Source: Pseudomonadota bacterium (lineage in GTDB: Bacteria; Pseudomonadota; Alphaproteobacteria; Rhizobiales; Xanthobacteraceae). From it: 18,208 bases of DNA. The stretch is taken from assembly GCA_023386885.1 (NCBI GenBank), contig JAEWIX010000038.1, forward strand, positions 1-18,208, in the 5' to 3' direction. Below the pieces are notes generated by a model. It was not told the DNA's origin and did no database searches. It saw only the letters and a list, made by a program, of their open reading frames with translations. The position numbers and the translations under genes were made by a program. Positions 15,108-18,208 of the stretch are shown here, piece by piece. Position 1 is the first letter of the stretch. Every line of letters starts with the position of its first letter.

Positions 15108-16171
15108 ACGAGAAAGTTTCCACCACGCTGCGCCAACCGCAGCAACTGATCGCGCAGGGGCTCGCGCCGGCATCGGCGCTGCATGATCTGGAAAAGGTCG
15201 CGGCACGTTACGCGGTAGCGCTGACGCCGGACGTGGCCGCGCTGATCGATCCGGGCGATCCAACCGATCCGATTGCGCGTCAATACGTGCCGGACGTCAT
15301 GGAACTGGACAGCCAGCCGATCGAGAACGTCGATCCGATCGGCGACCATGCGCGCTCGCCGGTGGAAGGCATCGTCCATCGCTACCCGGATCGCGTGCTG
15401 TTCAAGCTGGTGCATGTCTGCGCGGTCTATTGCCGCTTCTGTTTCCGCCGCGAGATGGTGGGGCCGGGCAAGGACAGCGCGCTGACGCCGGATATTTATG
15501 AGGCGGCGCTCGCCTACATCCGGTCGCATCCGGAAATCTGGGAGGTAATCCTGACGGGCGGTGATCCGCTGATGCTGTCGCCGCGCCGTATGGCCGAGGT
15601 GATGGCCGATCTCGCCGCCATCGATCACGTCAAAATCATCCGCATCCATACCCGCGTGCCGATGGCCGATCCCACGCGTGTCAGCGCTGAGATGGTGGCG
15701 GCGTTGCGCGTCCCAGGCGCAACGACGTGGCTCGCGGTCCACGCCAATCACGCGCGCGAGTTTACGGCGGCGGCGCGCGACGCCTGCGCGCGGATCGTCG
15801 ATGCCGGCATTCCGATGGTCAGCCAGTCGGTGCTGCTCGCCGGCATCAATGACAGCGCACCCGCGCTGGAGGCCCTGATGCGCGCCTTCGTCGAATGCCG
15901 GATCAAGCCGTATTATCTGCATCACGGCGATCTCGCGCCGGGCACCGCGCATTTGCGCACGACGCTGGAGAAGGGGCAGCAGTTGATGCGGGAGATGCGC
16001 GGTCGCGTCTCGGGATTGTGCCAGCCGGAATTCGTGCTGGATATTCCCGGCGGCTTCGGCAAGGCGCCGGTCGGGCCAAGCTATCTCGCGCGTGATGCCA
16101 ACGGTGTCGCGGCGCATTATCAGGTCACCGACTTCTGCGGTGGCATCCATGCCTATCCGCCACGGACATGA
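15104..16171 (+). CDS. epmB: EF-P (R)-beta-lysine-forming lysine 2,3-aminomutase (EpmB/YjeK)
   Basis: EpmB is a radical SAM, PLP-dependent enzyme that turns (S)-alpha-lysine into (R)-beta-lysine, the donor for EF-P modification by EpmA. The protein has 355 residues. The 4Fe-4S site is C106-AVY-C110-RF-C113, the CxxxCxxC motif. ILTGGDPLML (149-158) and the SAM/PLP barrel follow. Lys320 in DIPGGFGKAPVG is the expected PLP lysine. The length is that of EpmB, not of the longer catabolic KamA (about 416 residues). The ATG at 15104 overlaps the epmA TGA as ATGA; a further in-frame ATG at 15080 would give a longer overlap and is less likely. With epmA it forms a two-gene operon serving efp. Confidence 0.95.
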   Translation: MNEKVSTTLRQPQQLIAQGLAPASALHDLEKVAARYAVALTPDVAALIDPGDPTDPIARQYVPDVMELDSQPIENVDPIGDHARSPVEGIVHRYPDRVLFKLVHVCAVYCRFCFRREMVGPGKDSALTPDIYEAALAYIRSHPEIWEVILTGGDPLMLSPRRMAEVMADLAAIDHVKIIRIHTRVPMADPTRVSAEMVAALRVPGATTWLAVHANHAREFTAAARDACARIVDAGIPMVSQSVLLAGINDSAPALEALMRAFVECRIKPYYLHHGDLAPGTAHLRTTLEKGQQLMREMRGRVSGLCQPEFVLDIPGGFGKAPVGPSYLARDANGVAAHYQVTDFCGGIHAYPPRT

Positions 16172-16185
16172 CGGGCCGATGTTCT

Positions 16186-16210
16186 GGAACGATCGAAGCC
16201 CCCGAACGTT
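16186..16210 (+). promoter_or_regulatory. Candidate EcfG (general stress response) promoter
   Basis: GGAAC (16186-16190) and CGTT (16207-16210) are separated by 16 nt, an exact match to the GGAAC-N16/17-CGTT pattern known for EcfG/SigT-type sigma factors of alphaproteobacteria. It lies 15 nt after the epmB stop and about 120 nt before the start of the small exported protein gene, in the right orientation. I noticed no other match upstream of the other genes here. The motif is only nine fixed bases, so chance remains possible. Confidence 0.6.
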
Positions 16211-16332
16211 TCTGTCAGATCGAAACGCGCACATCTGTCGTGGGTGAAAATCGGCCAGAACCCGAGGTGAGGTGGCGCGGATGTCTCGAATCCGCTTCAA
16301 TGGAGACGGTTCAGGTATTGATGGAGGCCGAC

Positions 16333-16590
16333 ATGACCAAATGGATTGCGACAGCGGCCTTGCTGCTGATGATCACCGCGCCCGAAGCGATCGCGCAAAC
16401 CGGTCGGAATAATCCCAGCCAGACCGCGCCCGGCATCACCACGCCGATTCCCAATGCGCCCGTCGGGCATCGTCAGCCGCGCCGCAGCGACGTGTCGGAG
16501 AACGCAATGCAGCGCGATCCCAACGATCCGATCTCGCGCGAGGACGCCCTGCTTGATCGCAAGCTGAAAAGCATCTGCCGCGGCTGCTGA
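16333..16590 (+). CDS. Small exported protein of unknown function
   Basis: An 85-residue protein with a signal peptide (MTKWIATAALLLMITAPEAIA, then QTG). The mature part of about 64 residues is Pro-, Asn- and Arg-rich: a TPIPNAPVGHRQP stretch, then a more charged part with DPNDPISREDALLDRKLKS, ending in Cys-Arg-Gly-Cys. I recognise no family. The start at 16333 is supported by GGAGG (16323-16327) 5 nt upstream and by the signal peptide; the in-frame ATG at 16321 overlaps that ribosome binding site, and the longer open frame back to 16168 has no signal and overlaps epmB. The EcfG-type promoter upstream suggests expression under stress. Its end is 9 nt from the end of the convergent HdeD-like gene, with no visible terminator between them. 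Confidence 0.8.
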   Translation: MTKWIATAALLLMITAPEAIAQTGRNNPSQTAPGITTPIPNAPVGHRQPRRSDVSENAMQRDPNDPISREDALLDRKLKSICRGC

Positions 16591-16599
16591 AGCGACGGG

Positions 16600-17172
16600 T
16601 TACTTGTCCCGCACGGCGAGCGCCACGCCGATCAGGGTCGCGCCGCCGAACAATAGGTTGATGCCGACCAGAAGGCCGATCGCCCAGAGTGCCGAGCCGG
16701 GCAGGCCAGCGACGATGAGCGCGGCGACGATGATGTCCATGATGCCGGCCGTCAGCATCCAGCCCCAGCGCTGCGACAACTCGCGACGATGCTCCAGCGC
16801 GTACATGATGGTCGTGACGCCTTCCGCGAGGAAGTAGGCTCCGACGATGATGGTCAGCGTCAGAGTGCCCTGAACCGGCCGCGCCAGCAGGATGACGCCC
16901 ACGCCGATCGCCAGCAGCGCTGAAATCAACGACCACCAGAAACCGGGCATCTGCCGCGCCCAGAATGTCAGCGCCAGCCCGGCGGCGCCGGCGACCAGAA
17001 ACATCCAGCCGAGAAAGATGGTGACGGCGAGGCTCGCCAGCGGCGGCACGATCATCGCTGCAAGCCCGAGGATCACCAGCAAAATGCCTTCGATCAGGAA
17101 AGCTTTCCAATTGTCGCGCACCGCCGCGTGCATCTTCGACGAGAGATTGTCGGCGTCATGAGGAAGCGTCAT
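16600..17172 (-). CDS. HdeD/DUF308 family membrane protein
   Basis: A 190-residue protein with six predicted membrane helices (about 23-42, 47-70, 78-97, 104-125, 136-156 and 160-185), arranged as repeated two-helix units. The N-terminus before helix 1 (NWKAFLIEGILLVILG) and glycine-rich helix ends such as LGWMFLVAGAAGL match HdeD/DUF308 proteins. E. coli HdeD is linked to acid resistance at high cell density; the molecular role of the family is unknown. The start at 17172 has CAGGAG 6 nt upstream, and the much longer open frame in the same phase to 17769 is only an antisense shadow. It lies 86 nt downstream of the cyclase-family gene in the same direction. I looked for an EcfG motif in that gap and found none. 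Confidence 0.9.
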   Translation of the reverse strand: MTLPHDADNLSSKMHAAVRDNWKAFLIEGILLVILGLAAMIVPPLASLAVTIFLGWMFLVAGAAGLALTFWARQMPGFWWSLISALLAIGVGVILLARPVQGTLTLTIIVGAYFLAEGVTTIMYALEHRRELSQRWGWMLTAGIMDIIVAALIVAGLPGSALWAIGLLVGINLLFGGATLIGVALAVRDK

Positions 17173-17258
17173 GGGAATCTCCTGCGGTGGCGGCGGGACG
17201 CGAGAGGTGGGGTTCCTTTGTCGTTTCAATGGAGAGGTGAGTTGCGGGTTCCCATCCA

Positions 17259-18032
17259 TCAATCGAGAATAGCGACGGCGCGGGTCCAGCCGGCTGATGC
17301 CCGCTCGATCTTCACCGGAAAGCACGAGACGGTAAATCCGGTCGATGGAAGTTGCTCGAGGTTGTGCAGCTTTTCGAGATGGCAGTAGCCGATATGCCGG
17401 CCGGCCTTGTGGCCCTCCCAGATCAGGCCGGCATCGCGGGTTTCGGCATACTTCTTCGCGGTATGCACGAACGGCGCGTCCCAGCTCCAGCCATCGGTGC
17501 CGGTCAGGCGAACACCGCGCTCCAGCAGATACATGGTGGCCTCGTAACCCATGCCGCAGCCGGAGGCGACGTAATCCGGCTGGCCGAACTTTGCGCCGGC
17601 GCTGGTGTTCACGACAACAATCTCGAGCGGCTTGAGCGTGTGCTTGATGCGCTTGAGTTCGTCGGCGACGTCCTGCGCGGTTGCCACGTAGCCATCCGGC
17701 AGGTGGCGGAAGTCGAGCTTGACGCCGGGCTGCAGGCACCACTCCAGCGGCACCTCGTCGATGGTCCATGACCGCTCGCCGCGATTCATCGTTGGGTGGA
17801 AGTGGTACGGCGCATCGAGGTGCGTGCCGTTATGGGTCGAGAGGTTGACGGTCTCGACCGCCCAGCCTTGTCCGTCCGGCAAGTCTTCCGCCTTGAGGCC
17901 ATCGAAGAATTGCAGCATACGCGGCAGGCCTTGCTGGTGGTCGATATACTGGATCGTGGGATGATTGCCGGGCGGATCGGCCGGGACGTCGTTCTGCAGC
18001 GGCACGGAAATGTCGATCAGCTTGCGGGCCAT
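17259..18032 (-). CDS. Cyclase family protein (KynB-like metal-dependent hydrolase)
   Basis: A 257-residue protein with the metal-binding signature of the cyclase family, HNGTHLDAPYH (67-77: His67, His71, Asp73, His77), near the N-terminus as expected. It starts with KLIDISVPL, the usual first strand, and has further conserved GMGYEATMYLLERGVRLTGT and GTDGWSWDAPF stretches. The family includes arylformamidase KynB (N-formylkynurenine to kynurenine), isatin hydrolase and polyketide cyclases. At 257 residues it is longer than typical KynB (about 210), and no other kynurenine-pathway gene is nearby, so the substrate is open. The ATG at 18032 has AGGA about 8 nt upstream; the frame reaching 18143 would run through the inverted repeat. 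That repeat lies 33-108 nt upstream of the start, probably in the leader or promoter. Confidence 0.88.
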   Translation of the reverse strand: MARKLIDISVPLQNDVPADPPGNHPTIQYIDHQQGLPRMLQFFDGLKAEDLPDGQGWAVETVNLSTHNGTHLDAPYHFHPTMNRGERSWTIDEVPLEWCLQPGVKLDFRHLPDGYVATAQDVADELKRIKHTLKPLEIVVVNTSAGAKFGQPDYVASGCGMGYEATMYLLERGVRLTGTDGWSWDAPFVHTAKKYAETRDAGLIWEGHKAGRHIGYCHLEKLHNLEQLPSTGFTVSCFPVKIERASAGWTRAVAILD

Positions 18033-18064
18033 GGTCGTTCCTGTCTTCCTGCGGATGCGTGCAA

Positions 18065-18140
18065 CTAGTGTCCCGCTTCCGACGCTTGCACCCCTTCGCA
18101 GTTCACGCGCCTGCAAGCATCGGAAGCAAAGGGACACTAG
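18065..18140. repeat. Long inverted repeat upstream of the cyclase-family gene
   Basis: The left arm 18065-18090 (CTAGTGTCCC, GCTTCCGA, C, GCTTGCA) pairs with the right arm 18112-18140 (TGCAAGC, A, TCGGAAGC, AAA, GGGACACTAG). This is 25 paired bases with one C/A mismatch and one 3-nt bulge, around a 21-nt loop. CAA flanks it on both sides (18062-18064 and 18141-18143). Both ends are CTAG. This fits a small dispersed palindromic or MITE-like element, or a leader hairpin of the downstream gene. Confidence 0.85.
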
Positions 18141-18208
18141 CAACCTGTTATGGGTCGTGTGGCTTGGGATTTGACGTTCGTATGAGAACTCGCGGCGATG
18201 CTGATACG

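Noticed and set aside
17173..17258. EcfG promoter for the HdeD-like gene
   Set aside because: GGAAC occurs twice on the minus strand here, but no CGTT lies 16-18 nt after either.
17173..17769. N-terminal extension of the HdeD-like protein across the cyclase gene
   Set aside because: The strong ribosome binding site and membrane-protein start at 17172 fix the true start; the extension is antisense-frame sequence of the neighbouring gene.
18182..18208. Start of a plus-strand gene running off the window end
   Set aside because: Only nine codons are visible and no ribosome binding site precedes the ATG, so nothing supports it.

Overview
The window looks like chromosomal DNA of an alphaproteobacterium of the Bradyrhizobium/Rhodopseudomonas/Afipia/Nitrobacter group (Nitrobacteraceae, formerly Bradyrhizobiaceae). 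The reasons are high GC with strong G/C third-position bias, a class I PHA synthase, the gene order alaC-hom-glpX-recJ, an EcfG-type promoter motif, and short palindromic elements with an accggtt core of a kind familiar from that group. This placement is inference from content; no search was run. Most of the window is housekeeping DNA. I see no CRISPR array, tRNA, rRNA, transposase or phage gene.

Layout: (1) 53-2431, minus strand: a small MAPEG-family membrane protein and phaC (polyhydroxyalkanoate synthase), with a clear intrinsic terminator after phaC. (2) 2432-3329: an intergenic stretch holding a phaC leader with direct repeats, a candidate PhaR-type site, an unexplained protein-like frame on the minus strand, and a small plus-strand lipoprotein gene. 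(3) 3330-10197, plus strand: alaC (alanine-forming aminotransferase) and hom (homoserine dehydrogenase), then a palindromic element, glpX (class II fructose-bisphosphatase), a GNAT acetyltransferase, a type II haloacid-dehalogenase-family hydrolase and recJ (single-strand exonuclease). (4) 10194-13149, minus strand: two exported cell-wall enzymes, an MltB-type lytic transglycosylase and an M23 metallopeptidase with a long N-terminal region. The transglycosylase meets recJ tail to tail in a CTAG tetranucleotide. (5) 13239-16171: efp on the minus strand, divergent from an epmA-epmB pair on the plus strand. Together these are the substrate and two enzymes of beta-lysylation of elongation factor P, separated by two hairpin elements. 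(6) 16186-18208: a small exported protein behind a good candidate EcfG (general stress response) promoter, an HdeD/DUF308 membrane protein, a cyclase-family (KynB-like) hydrolase and a long inverted repeat just upstream of it.

How the genes connect: alaC/hom (amino acids), glpX (gluconeogenesis) and phaC (carbon storage) are central metabolism. efp/epmA/epmB form one functional module, supporting translation of polyproline stretches. The two cell-wall enzymes probably work in the same compartment. The stress-type promoter belongs to the small exported protein; I found no matching motif upstream of the neighbouring HdeD-like gene. The items most worth a second look are non-coding: two elements that keep the same loop but have different, self-complementary stems, and the 76-bp inverted repeat at 18065-18140. 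I did not find a convincing new multi-gene system.
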